Shown here: piece by piece, positions 33,312-42,245 of the stretch
Layout: each line of letters starts with the position of its first letter
How positions within the stretch are numbered: the stretch's first letter is position 1
NCBI GenBank assembly: GCA_964551995.1
Contig: CAZKFD010000034.1
Span: 8,830 to 72,829, forward strand
Reading direction: 5' to 3'
Source of the DNA: DATKJS01 sp964551995
Lineage (GTDB): Bacteria; Acidobacteriota; Aminicenantia; Aminicenantales; Saccharicenantaceae
Length of the DNA stretch: 64,000 nt
Notes under the pieces: model-generated
What the model saw: only the letters and a program-made list of their open reading frames with translations
Told to the model about the DNA's origin: nothing
The model's database searches: none
Position numbers and translations under genes: made by a program

Positions 33312-35132
33312 ATGATCTGCAGGAGATGCGGCTCCGATAATCCCGACAACGCGGCCTTCTGTTCGAATTGCGGCAATTGCCTGACCCGGAGGCCGGTCGC
33401 GGCCCGAAGGTTCCCCCCCTGGTACGCCGTCCTCGCCGGAGCCCTCGGGCTTCTCGCTGCCGGGTTCTTCATCTCTCGGGCCCTTTCCCGTGCCCCGGCG
33501 AACCGGGCCACCCGAAGCGCCGCGGCCGGCACCGCGAGTCCTGTCGCCCTTCGCGCCGCCCCGGGCGGTCCGTCGGAAAAGCCCGCCCCGATGAGCTTCG
33601 TCGTCATAGAGACGCCTTTTGGCCGGGAGAAATCCCGTCGGCCGGCCGCGGTCCTGGACGGCGACTGGGTGGCTCTGCCGGCCTGGGCTCTTCTCGGCGG
33701 CGGAAAATTGGTCCTGGAACAAGAGGGCGCCGAGCCTGTCCCTATCGAGTGGGGCATCTGGGCGGGTATGGATCCCGTGGTCCTCTGCCGCCTGGAGAGG
33801 CAGCCATCCGGCGGGACGCTCTGCCTTTCGGCCTGGAGGCCCGACGTCCGCCTTCAATGGAAGTCCCTCTCCCCCCAAGGCAATGTTTTCGACGTCGGCA
33901 GCATCGCTCCGGGCATGGACGGCAGCTTTCTTTCCTTCACCCTTCCCGGAGAGATCCGCGAAGCCGGAATCCTCACCCAGGACGAAGTCGTCGTCGGGTG
34001 GACGTTCGGGCCCGCCGGTGAGCGGGGCTATCTCTGGCTAGGCAAGGTCTCGGTCGACCGGGCGCCGAGAACACGTCTGAGCGAGATATCGGGGACGATT
34101 CTCTCCGCGAGCCGGGAAGCCCGGTTCGACGCCGCGCTCGAGCTCGGGGACTCCGTCCCCCCCGCCCTGCGGCTGAAGGCCCTGGGCGAAGCCTTCCGGG
34201 CCGAGCCCGCCTTCGACGAAAACGACGTGCCGGCGGCGCTCAGGCCCGAAGCGATCGTCGCCCGGATGCACGCCTCCGCTTCGGAGCTCATCCGGGACGG
34301 CAGCGCGGCGGATGCGGCCCGCATCCTCGACGACGAACTTCTCGCGGAAACCGGCTCCACGGCGCTCGTCGAGGACGCCGTCCTCGCCCAGGCGGCGATG
34401 CGGGGCCGCGAGAGCGCCATCCTGGAGCTCGAACGCTTGGGAAAAAAGTCCACGATCGCACGCAACCTCGACCCGGCCGAGCTGAGCCGATTCAAGGCGC
34501 AGCTCTATAAGGAATGGTTGCGAGAGATCATCGCCGGCCGCCGCTCGGGCGGCGCCGACGCGTTCGAGAAGGCCGAGTTGGCTTTGCCCGACGACGCCGA
34601 GATCCACCTCTTGGGCGTCGAGATCGCGATCATGGAGAGGAACTGGCCCCGCGCCGCCGAGCTCCTGGAGATGCGGTCCTATCCGGAGCCCTTGGCCGCG
34701 CGGGCGAGGATGTTCACCGGCCTCATCCAACAGGGACAGAGTGCCGATGAAACGGCGGTCCTGCGGTTCGACCCGGGCACCGACCACATCCCCGTCGAGG
34801 CGGTCGTGAACGGAAAGGTTCGCCAGAAGTTCATCATCGACACCGGGGCGACGATGAGCTCGATCCCCTCAAGCCTCTTGGAGGCCCTGGGGATCAGGAT
34901 CGACGACAACACGAAAGTCATCGTCGTTTCGGGGATCGCGGGGGCGGGCCTCACGCACGAAGTGAAGCTGGGTTCGATCGAGCTAGCGGGGCTGCGGGTG
35001 GACAACGTCCAGGCCTTTGTCGCCGACATTCCGAGCTACGAGGAGACCGGCATCCTCGGGCAGAATGTCCTCAACAAGTTTCAGGTGGACATCGATTACC
35101 AGAAGGGCATTCTGAGGATCCGCAAGCGGTAG
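33312..35132 (+). CDS. Membrane protein with zinc ribbon and C-terminal retropepsin-like aspartic protease domain
   Basis: 606 residues. An N-terminal zinc ribbon (MICRRCGSDNPDNAAFCSNCG) precedes a helix near residues 36-54, a beta-rich middle part (residues 90-250) and a helical repeat region (about 270-480). The C-terminal 120 residues match retroviral-type aspartyl proteases: FIIDTGATMSSIPSSLLEALG with Asp510 in DTGA, and GILGQNVLNKFQVDIDYQKG. One-domain retropepsins need to dimerise to be active. The ATG at 33312 follows AGGAACAGG. Substrate and topology are unknown; the ribbon would be cytoplasmic and the protease periplasmic. Confidence 0.82.
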   Translation: MICRRCGSDNPDNAAFCSNCGNCLTRRPVAARRFPPWYAVLAGALGLLAAGFFISRALSRAPANRATRSAAAGTASPVALRAAPGGPSEKPAPMSFVVIETPFGREKSRRPAAVLDGDWVALPAWALLGGGKLVLEQEGAEPVPIEWGIWAGMDPVVLCRLERQPSGGTLCLSAWRPDVRLQWKSLSPQGNVFDVGSIAPGMDGSFLSFTLPGEIREAGILTQDEVVVGWTFGPAGERGYLWLGKVSVDRAPRTRLSEISGTILSASREARFDAALELGDSVPPALRLKALGEAFRAEPAFDENDVPAALRPEAIVARMHASASELIRDGSAADAARILDDELLAETGSTALVEDAVLAQAAMRGRESAILELERLGKKSTIARNLDPAELSRFKAQLYKEWLREIIAGRRSGGADAFEKAELALPDDAEIHLLGVEIAIMERNWPRAAELLEMRSYPEPLAARARMFTGLIQQGQSADETAVLRFDPGTDHIPVEAVVNGKVRQKFIIDTGATMSSIPSSLLEALGIRIDDNTKVIVVSGIAGAGLTHEVKLGSIELAGLRVDNVQAFVADIPSYEETGILGQNVLNKFQVDIDYQKGILRIRKR

Positions 35133-35147
35133 CGCCCGCGACGGCGG

Positions 35148-35600
35148 CTACCGCCCCTTCTTCCCGGCGATCGCCCGGTCGGCGGACCACAGCCCGCCGC
35201 CCATGATCACGAGGGCCAGCGCGACGGCGATGGCCAAGATGTGATACTCGAAGCCTTCGCCTTTCTGCGCCCCCGCCCAGTTCATGAAAAAGCCGACCTT
35301 CGCGTGAACCAGGTAAACGGCCACGGCCATGTCGACGCCCACGGCCAAGGCGGCGATCCGCGTGAAGAAGCCGACGACCAGAGCTGCGGCGCCCACCGAC
35401 TCCGCAAGAATGGCGGCCAGCGCAAGAAGGGCCGGAAGGTGAAAATTCTTCTCGAAGAACTGCAGGGACGCGTTGAACCCGTGCCCTCCGAACCAGCCCA
35501 AAAGCCTCTGAGCGCCGTGCGGGAACATGGCCACCCCCAGGGCGACCCTGAGGATCGTTCCGGAGAGGTTTCCGTCGGTTTCGAACAGCTTCTTGATCAT
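35148..35600 (-). CDS. DoxX-family membrane protein
   Basis: 150 residues with four helices and the DoxX hallmarks: ILRVALGVAMFPHGAQRLLGWFGG, LAAILAESVGAAALVVGFFTRIAAL and AKVGFFMNW...GFEYHIL. Family members are linked to redox or respiratory functions but most are uncharacterised. CAGGAG precedes the ATG by seven bases. It is convergent with the retropepsin gene (15 bp apart). Confidence 0.88.
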   Translation of the reverse strand: MIKKLFETDGNLSGTILRVALGVAMFPHGAQRLLGWFGGHGFNASLQFFEKNFHLPALLALAAILAESVGAAALVVGFFTRIAALAVGVDMAVAVYLVHAKVGFFMNWAGAQKGEGFEYHILAIAVALALVIMGGGLWSADRAIAGKKGR

Positions 35601-35745
35601 CGGCCACTCCTGTTTTTCGAAGCACCGGCGGGGAGGAGTCTCCTCTCCTCCGCCCGGCGCGCCGCGTTCGGCATGACGTCGCGGCGCCTATTCTATCATA
35701 AAATGTCCCCCGACCGACGCGGCCGGGTGGGCGCGGCCGTACGGC

Positions 35746-36471
35746 TCACGCGGACGGCGGCCGCCCCTTTTTTCCCGGCAGGAGCCGGTTCAGCCGGTCG
35801 ATGATCCTGTCCTTGGCCAGGACGCCGACGACGAACAGAGCCAGCGCCACCCCGGAGAGGACCCACACGGCGAGGTAGTCCTTCCGATGAAGGTGGGCCC
35901 CGATGTACGCGGACCCCCACAATCCGGGAAGCCGGGCGACCGTGGAGATCAGCAGGAATTTCCATGGTTTGACGGGGGTCAGCCCGGAGAGATAAACCAG
36001 GGCGTCCTTGGGGATCCCGGGGATGAGGAAGAGGACGAACATCGTGATATCGGACTTGGGGTTGTTGAGGAGGAAATCGAACCGGCCCAGCTTTTTCGGG
36101 CCGACGAAAATCTTGACCAGCGGATAGCCGGCCAGCCGAACGGCGAAAAAGACGATCAGGGTGCCCAGGACGACCCCGGCCGCCGAAGCCAGGGTCCCGC
36201 CGGCCGTCCCGAAGACGTATCCCCCCGCGATCTGCACGACCTCTCCGGGGATGACGGCGATGACGACCTGGGCCGTCTGGAAGAGGACGTAGATCAGGGC
36301 GCTGACGGCGCCGTAGCGGTCGAGAAAGCGCCGGAAGCTCTCCGGGTTTTTCAGGAGCCTGGTGATCGGCGGCCCGAGGTGGACGGAGGCATAGGCCAGG
36401 ACCGCCAGGACGGCGGCGAACAACAGGATCTGGGCGGCGATCCGGACCGGCTTGCGGGTCTCCGGCTCCAT
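35746..36471 (-). CDS. TVP38/TMEM64 (VTT-domain) membrane protein
   Basis: 241 residues with about five helices and the VTT/DedA-like signatures VIAVIPGEVVQIAGGYVFGTAGGTLASAAG (residues 93-122) and FLIPGIPKDALVYLSGLT (near 170), then an arginine in VARLPGLWGSAYIG. Relatives transport or scramble lipids or maintain envelope homeostasis. It lies 18 bp downstream of the secreted-protein gene on the same strand, suggesting a two-gene operon. Confidence 0.88.
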   Translation of the reverse strand: MEPETRKPVRIAAQILLFAAVLAVLAYASVHLGPPITRLLKNPESFRRFLDRYGAVSALIYVLFQTAQVVIAVIPGEVVQIAGGYVFGTAGGTLASAAGVVLGTLIVFFAVRLAGYPLVKIFVGPKKLGRFDFLLNNPKSDITMFVLFLIPGIPKDALVYLSGLTPVKPWKFLLISTVARLPGLWGSAYIGAHLHRKDYLAVWVLSGVALALFVVGVLAKDRIIDRLNRLLPGKKGRPPSA

Positions 36472-36489
36472 GGCGCATCCCGCCGGGGC

Positions 36490-37731
36490 TCAGGACTCCT
36501 TGGCCGTCTTCCCGGGCCTCGTGAACAGCAGAAGGTTGTCGATCTTCGAGACCCAATGGTAGCCGAAGTGGAAGGGCAGCTTGCGGATCTGGGCCGCGGG
36601 GTCCCTGTAAGCCTCCCTGAGGTCCGGCTGCTCGAGCACGGGCGAGAAGTCGTCGACGGGCCTCGTGTAGGCTCCGAACAGCTGGATCCCCCATCCCTGC
36701 CGCTTGAAGTAGCGGTACGGGATGCCCGTGTCGTCCTCCAGGACGTACTGGCTTTTCGCCAGGATCAGGTTCCGGATGTTCGCGAAATCCCCGTAATGAA
36801 GAAGGTAGGAACCGGACTTTATGTAGGTCGTGAGGCCTTCGTATCCCTCGAACAAGCGGAACAGGGCGGATCCTTTCGTGAAGGCCGGATCCGAGAGATC
36901 GCAGGAGAAATAGTCGACGCTCCTGGGGACGCCGTCCCCCGGCCGGACATAATCGATCCGAACCCCGTAGGGCCGGCGCAGCCATCTTTTGAGCGGCTTG
37001 TAGGGCTTTTCAACCCAATCACCCTGGCTGTCGGCCGTCAGGAGCTCGACGCCCGTCACGGAGTGCCCCGTCCTCTTCAGGAAGAAGCAGATGATGGGCA
37101 GGGCTCCGTCGACCCGTCCCTGGGCGAAGACCTCGTTCATGTGCTTGGTCACGAAATAGCCGCGCTTCAAGAAATCCGACAGGGCCGTGTCGAAATCCAT
37201 GAAAAACGCCTCCGTCCAGGCGGCCGGGCGCTTCTCGAAGTCCGGCAGGTTGCCGGTCGGCTCTAGGCCCATCAGGACGGTTTTCCGGGCGTTCGGGAAG
37301 AAGGCGAAAGCGGTGATGAAGTCCGGGCCGCCGAAGGGATATAAGAGAGTCATGGTCGCCTGGCCGACGTCCCGAAGGTCGTCCCCGGCCCACTTCTTCA
37401 TCGGGTCGAGGATCGCCGAATCGAAGGTCGTCCACGGGACCCCGATCGACTTGACGAACTCCTGCCAGGCGGGCATTCCCTCCAGCTTCTTGAACGCGTT
37501 CGAATCGTCGGCGGCGGAGAGCCCGCTGATGAACCCGGCCCAATCATCATAAAAGCGCGACGGGGGCGTCTCGGACGGCGTCGCGCTCTGCGTGGGAGCA
37601 GGGTGCCCCTGGGCCGCGAACGCGGCGGGCGCTTTTCCGGCCCTGAGCGATGGGGTTGATCCCCGGCCCGCCTGGACGGCGACGAGGGCCAGGACGACGG
37701 CAAGGACGAGGAGGGTTCGAACGTTCTTCAT
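36490..37731 (-). CDS. Secreted protein of unknown function
   Basis: 413 residues from the ATG at 37731 (AAGGA seven bases upstream; an earlier GTG at 37746 is less likely). A signal peptide (MKNVRTLLVLAVVLALVAVQAG) and a Pro/Thr/Ser-rich linker lead to a globular region starting RFYDDWAGFISGL and rich in aromatic residues (FHFGYHWVSKIDNLLLF at the end). I see no enzyme motif or known domain. Its 3' neighbour is the VTT-domain protein. Gap 37747-38002 carries no gene; an AT-rich GATAAT near 37776 could be its -10 box. Confidence 0.65.
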   Translation of the reverse strand: MKNVRTLLVLAVVLALVAVQAGRGSTPSLRAGKAPAAFAAQGHPAPTQSATPSETPPSRFYDDWAGFISGLSAADDSNAFKKLEGMPAWQEFVKSIGVPWTTFDSAILDPMKKWAGDDLRDVGQATMTLLYPFGGPDFITAFAFFPNARKTVLMGLEPTGNLPDFEKRPAAWTEAFFMDFDTALSDFLKRGYFVTKHMNEVFAQGRVDGALPIICFFLKRTGHSVTGVELLTADSQGDWVEKPYKPLKRWLRRPYGVRIDYVRPGDGVPRSVDYFSCDLSDPAFTKGSALFRLFEGYEGLTTYIKSGSYLLHYGDFANIRNLILAKSQYVLEDDTGIPYRYFKRQGWGIQLFGAYTRPVDDFSPVLEQPDLREAYRDPAAQIRKLPFHFGYHWVSKIDNLLLFTRPGKTAKES

Positions 37732-38002
37732 CTGACTATCCTTCACGGGCGCCTCGCGGGGCGCGATGACGTATTATCCACGTTTTCGGGAAAAAAATAA
37801 AGGAGGCGACGCGGGAGGAAATTTGTGCCCTCGGGATGAGCCGGAATCCGCGGGCACGAGACCGCCCGCGATCGTGCCCCGCGTGCGGAGCATCCTGAGA
37901 AAGCGGGCCGGCCGGGAAGGAGCCGGCCCGGGGAGGCCATCGCACCCCCCAGGCGGCGGCCTGTCCCCGGCGGCTCCATCCGGGCCGGCCCGGACTTTTC
38001 GT

Positions 38003-39811
38003 TCAGCGGATGCGGGAATGGAGGGCCAATCCGGCCGCATCCGAGATCTTTTTTGCGGTCCTTTGCGAAGCGGCCAGCGAGGCCGACACGGCCGCGGTGT
38101 CCTTGATCCGCCCTTCGGACTTGTAATTGACGAACCTCAGGGACTTCATATAGTCGCGGACGGCGGTGTATTGGAAGAGGTCGGTTTGCACAACGTTCGG
38201 TCCGAGATCGACCCCGAGCTGTTCGACGAGGGCATTCAGGAAGTTGAAGACCTGTTCGGTCATGGCGACCATATAAACCTTGTCGGGGTTCATGGCCGCA
38301 TATTCCCCGTTGATCATGACCGAGGTGGCGTCGAGCCGGCTCAGGCTGGCGAACGGCGCCGCCGGCTGGCTCGAGTCATAAGCATAGGTCAGCCGGGACG
38401 CCTGGATGGCGAGGTCGGTCGTCTCCGTGACCATACCCGCCGCGTATTCGAGCCCCCCGAGGATCAGCTGTCCGGTCATGGGAACGATGACGAGCTTGAA
38501 ATCGAGCCCGGTATCAAGGTCATAACCGTACGGGACGGCCCTCAGGATGTCGTTGCCGACGACCTGGCCCGCGAAGATCCCGTAGAAAATATAGCCCGTG
38601 GCCTCCAGGGCGCAGTCCACCGGAAAGCCGGCCTTCTTGAGACGGTTCAGGTAGGCGTCGGTCACGAGATTGCCCAGGGCCGAGTCCCGGTTCTGGCTGT
38701 TCGCCGGCCACATTTGGGGGATGTCCCGGAGGGCGGTGGCCACATTTTGGCTGTAGACGGGGCCGAAGCGGGGGTCTCTGACGATGCCTTGGCGCACCTG
38801 GTTCACCGCCGCCTTCACCTGGGCATCCTCCATGACCGCGGCGGACGCGGGGTGGAGGGCCCAGCTGATGAGCGAAACGCCGCCCCCGTCGTTGACGCGA
38901 AGCTTGAGCTCGCCGAGGTAGAAGCCGTGGGCGCCGGCCTGGACGATGATCTTGCCGTTCACGATCTTCGCCGCGTCGTATGCGTCGTGGCTGTGGCCCC
39001 CGATGATGACGTCGATGCCGGGCACCTGGGAAAGCCCGGCCACATCCACGGTCGTGCCCAGATGGGAGAGACAAACGACGACGTCGCATCCGGCGGCTTT
39101 GACCCCGCCAGCGACCTGGGCGGCGTAGGCCCATAGGGTCTTGCTCGGATCCGGATCGTCATAAGGATACGGGAAGCGGCTGTTCACATCCTGGCCATAA
39201 TTCTGCGGCTCCTCGGTGACGAGCCCGAACAGGCCCACCTTGACGCCGCCGATGGTCACGATTTCCGACGGCTGAAACATGCCCGCAGCCAGGGTGCCGC
39301 TGAAATCGACGTTGGCGCAGAGGATCGGGAGCCTGACCGGACCCTGATTCCCGAGCTGACCGCCCACGATGGCCGCGAGCGTGTTGAGGCCCAGATCGAA
39401 CTCGTGGTTGCCGAGCTCCATGACGTCATAGAGGTTCTCCATGATCTTGAGCTCCGCATAGCCGAGGTACTTGTTGAACTCGAACGACCCGACGAAGACG
39501 TCGCCGGTGTTGACCGTCAGCACGTTCCGGTCGATCGCCTTGTACCTTTTGATGAGCGTCGCCATCCGGGCGATGCCGGCGTAGTCGCGGCCGGACGGAA
39601 AGCGCAGGAAGTTCACCGCGGCCAGCCCCTTCGGCGGAGGCTCTTCCGAGGCTCCGACGTACGGGATGTAACCGGTCTCGAACGGCACCATCGCCGAGCG
39701 CGTGTCGTTCGTGTGCAGGATGGTCAGCGTCCGTGGCTGGGCGCAGCCCAAAAGCGTCAATCCCAGGACGGCCGCCATGACCCCCAAGAACCTCAATCCC
39801 CTTTTTGCCAC
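38003..39811 (-). CDS. Lipoprotein 5'-nucleotidase / metallophosphoesterase (UshA-like)
   Basis: 602 residues. A lipoprotein signal with lipobox LLGC (Cys23) precedes a calcineurin-like phosphoesterase domain with ILHTNDTRS, VNTGDVFVGS, MELGNHEFDLG and GGHSHDAYD, the four metal- and phosphate-binding blocks. A C-terminal 5'-nucleotidase domain follows from about residue 340, including QNRDSALGNLVTDAYL and VPYGYDLDT. The usual first motif is D-x-H in many relatives; here NDTRS is the nucleotidase variant. It hydrolyses nucleotides outside the cytoplasm. A GTG at 39811 after AAGGAGG is the start. Confidence 0.9.
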   Translation of the reverse strand: MAKRGLRFLGVMAAVLGLTLLGCAQPRTLTILHTNDTRSAMVPFETGYIPYVGASEEPPPKGLAAVNFLRFPSGRDYAGIARMATLIKRYKAIDRNVLTVNTGDVFVGSFEFNKYLGYAELKIMENLYDVMELGNHEFDLGLNTLAAIVGGQLGNQGPVRLPILCANVDFSGTLAAGMFQPSEIVTIGGVKVGLFGLVTEEPQNYGQDVNSRFPYPYDDPDPSKTLWAYAAQVAGGVKAAGCDVVVCLSHLGTTVDVAGLSQVPGIDVIIGGHSHDAYDAAKIVNGKIIVQAGAHGFYLGELKLRVNDGGGVSLISWALHPASAAVMEDAQVKAAVNQVRQGIVRDPRFGPVYSQNVATALRDIPQMWPANSQNRDSALGNLVTDAYLNRLKKAGFPVDCALEATGYIFYGIFAGQVVGNDILRAVPYGYDLDTGLDFKLVIVPMTGQLILGGLEYAAGMVTETTDLAIQASRLTYAYDSSQPAAPFASLSRLDATSVMINGEYAAMNPDKVYMVAMTEQVFNFLNALVEQLGVDLGPNVVQTDLFQYTAVRDYMKSLRFVNYKSEGRIKDTAAVSASLAASQRTAKKISDAAGLALHSRIR

Positions 39812-40025
39812 CAGAGATCCTCCTTGCCGAAATTTAGCCTTTTTCGTCGCCTTGGCCTGATTGTCACCATCGCCTTGCCGGTCCCATGATAGGTCGCGCG
39901 CCTTCCCGAGTTGTCAAGAAGTTGTTAAGAAAATGAAAGGAATCCGTCAGGCCGCCTGCTATGGCTGGGGGCAGCGGGGTCACCCTTATCCCCCGCACGG
40001 CATATCGGGAGCGGACAGGGGGAAG

Positions 40026-41180
40026 CTAGACGAGGCGGGTGCCGGCCTCGATCCGGATGAGGTGGATCTTCGGCGCTTTTCCCGCGGCCGCTTCGTAGTC
40101 CCGGCTGACGCGGGCCTCGAACTCGGGGACGGCCGCAGACTCAACGAGGCTGATCGTGCAGCCGCCGAAGCCCGCGCCCATCATCCTCGAGCCGAGGACC
40201 CCGGGCACGCGCGACGCCGACTCGACGAGGGCGTCGAGCTCGGCCGAGCTGACGCCGTAATCATCCCGGAGGCCGGCATGGGACTCGTACATCCGCTCGC
40301 CGAACGACTTAAAGTCCCCGCGGAGGAGATCGACGCAGGCCTCCCGGACGCGGATATTCTCCCGGATGACGTAATCGCACCGGCGGAAAACGATCGGATC
40401 GAACTCCGTCTGATGCTCGTCGAGCAGGCCCTGCGAGACGTCGCGGAGGCTCCGGATCTCCGGCACGTATTTCCGGAGGAGCTCGACGCCCTCTTCGCAC
40501 TGGCGGCGGCGGACGTTGTATTCCGACCCGGCGAGCTCGCGCCTCACCAGAGTGTCGGAGACGACGATCCGAAGGTCCTCGCGCTCGAACGGGAAATACT
40601 CGAATTCGAGGGAGCGGCAGTCGAGCTTGAGGACCTTTTTCTCCCGGCCGTGGATGTTGATGAACTGGTCCATGATCCCGCACCGGACGCCGACAAACTC
40701 GTTCTCGGCCTTCTGGGCGAGCTTGACCAGGGCCAGATTGTCGAGGCCGAGGCCGAACATCGCGTTCAGGGCGAAAGCCAGGCCGCCCTCGATGGCCGCC
40801 GACGAGGACATGCCCGCCCCGATCGGGATGTCGCCGCCGAAGACGCAGTTGAACCCGCCCACCCGGCGGCCGGCCAGGAGGAACTGGTCGATGACCCCCT
40901 GCAGATAGTCGGGCCAGCGGAGGGGCGAGCGGTGGAGCGAGCCGAGCTCGCAACGGAATTCCTGGTCGAAATCGTGGGAGACGAAATGGCAGATGTCGTC
41001 GGTCCGGGGGGCGACGGCGAAGACGATGGCCTTATCCGTGGCCCCGGGGAGAACGAAACCCTCATTGTAGTCCGTGTGCTCGCCGATGAGGTTAACGCGG
41101 CCCGGGGAGACGACGAGGAGCGGCTTGGCCTCGAATCGCCTCGCGAATTTTTCGGCCAGGACGTTGACCAGTTCGTTCAT
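40026..41180 (-). CDS. galK: Galactokinase
   Basis: 384 residues of the GHMP kinase fold with all signature blocks: VSPGRVNLIGEHTDYNEGFVLP (residues 24-45, galactokinase-specific), GDIPIGAGMSSSAAIEGG (phosphate loop near 117-132), GIMDQFINIHG with the catalytic Asp, and MMGAGFGGCTISLV near 340. It phosphorylates galactose at C1 in the Leloir pathway. ATAGGAGCG precedes the ATG. No galT or galE is adjacent. A decayed GH27 alpha-galactosidase lies 7 kb away. Confidence 0.94.
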   Translation of the reverse strand: MNELVNVLAEKFARRFEAKPLLVVSPGRVNLIGEHTDYNEGFVLPGATDKAIVFAVAPRTDDICHFVSHDFDQEFRCELGSLHRSPLRWPDYLQGVIDQFLLAGRRVGGFNCVFGGDIPIGAGMSSSAAIEGGLAFALNAMFGLGLDNLALVKLAQKAENEFVGVRCGIMDQFINIHGREKKVLKLDCRSLEFEYFPFEREDLRIVVSDTLVRRELAGSEYNVRRRQCEEGVELLRKYVPEIRSLRDVSQGLLDEHQTEFDPIVFRRCDYVIRENIRVREACVDLLRGDFKSFGERMYESHAGLRDDYGVSSAELDALVESASRVPGVLGSRMMGAGFGGCTISLVESAAVPEFEARVSRDYEAAAGKAPKIHLIRIEAGTRLV

Positions 41181-41329
41181 AACCGCTCCTATGGGCGTGT
41201 CCCATCGGTATTGACGTCACCGAGCTTGAAGAATTATCAACTTGAGCCGAAAAAGTCAACCCGGGATTCGGCCGGACCGGAGCGCGCCGCGGCCGTCAGG
41301 CGCGGAGCAGAGGATATCTGGGCGGCCGT

Positions 41330-42088
41330 TCAGGGACGGAAAGCGGAAGGCCCGGAGCCCTGGGCCAGAGGGCGGACATTCCGGTGGCGGCGCCAGAGCC
41401 GGAATAGGCCGACGGCCGCCTCGAGCTTGGCCCGGGCCGTCATCTTGGACTCTCCCGCCTTCCGGTCGGCGAAATAGATCGGAACCTCACAGATCCTCAG
41501 ACCCAGGCGCTCGCTGAGGAAGGTCATCTCCACGGCGAAGATGTAGCCGCTGGAGACAAGGCGGTCGAGGCCGATGCATTCGAGAGCCACCCGCCGCCAG
41601 GCTTTGAAGCCCGACGTGGCGTCGCGGCTCCGGAGGCCGAGAACGGTCCGGGCGTAGGCGTTGGCCGACCGGCTCAGGGCGAAGCGGTCCAGGCCCCAGA
41701 GGTCGTCGATCCTGCCGCCGGAGACGTAGCGCGAACCGACGGCGACGTCGAATTCGGCGAGTTTTTCGACAAGACGCGGGACGTCCGCGGGCGCGTGGGA
41801 GAAATCGGCGTCCATCTGGACGACGGCGTCGGCCCCGTGCTCGAGGGCCCAACGGAAGCCGTCCCGGTAGGCCAGCCCGAGGCCTCGAGGGCCGTGCCTG
41901 TGCAGGACGTCGATGCGCCCTTTCGAGAGGGCGGCCAGGTCGTCCGCCAGCCGGCCCGTCCCGTCGGGGGACTCGTCGTCGGCGATGAGAAGATGCAGCC
42001 TGGGGAGGGGCGCCGAGAGAAGCTCGGCGGCGAAATGCGCCAAATTGGCGGCCTCATTATATGTTGGGACGACGACGGTGACGTTCAT
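41330..42088 (-). CDS. Polyprenol monophosphomannose synthase-like GT2 glycosyltransferase
   Basis: 252 residues of GT-A type. VVVPTYNEAANLAHF, LLIADDESPDGTGRLAD, GLGLAYRDGFRWALEHGADAVVQMDADFSH (DXD-like metal site) and GSRYVSGG match the dolichol/polyprenol-phosphate mannosyltransferase group; no membrane domain follows, as in the soluble DPM1 type. It transfers a sugar from a nucleotide sugar to a polyprenyl phosphate on the cytoplasmic face. The last 20 residues are low-complexity and may be over-read. Confidence 0.88.
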   Translation of the reverse strand: MNVTVVVPTYNEAANLAHFAAELLSAPLPRLHLLIADDESPDGTGRLADDLAALSKGRIDVLHRHGPRGLGLAYRDGFRWALEHGADAVVQMDADFSHAPADVPRLVEKLAEFDVAVGSRYVSGGRIDDLWGLDRFALSRSANAYARTVLGLRSRDATSGFKAWRRVALECIGLDRLVSSGYIFAVEMTFLSERLGLRICEVPIYFADRKAGESKMTARAKLEAAVGLFRLWRRHRNVRPLAQGSGPSAFRP

Positions 42089-42245
42089 CCGGGCACTCGC
42101 CTCAACCGAAATTATACACGAACGGCGGCGCTCCGGCCATTTCCCCGGGCGGAACGCCCACCTTTCGCGCAGCCCCTTAAAAGGCCGATTATCGAGATCA
42201 GGTTTGAGCCAAGAACCCCGGCCGCCGTCGCGGCACGGCTCCCGG

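Noticed and set aside
39812..40025. TTGACA and TATCAT boxes as promoter of the 5'-nucleotidase gene
   Set aside because: The spacer is 20 bp, too long for a standard sigma-70 promoter.
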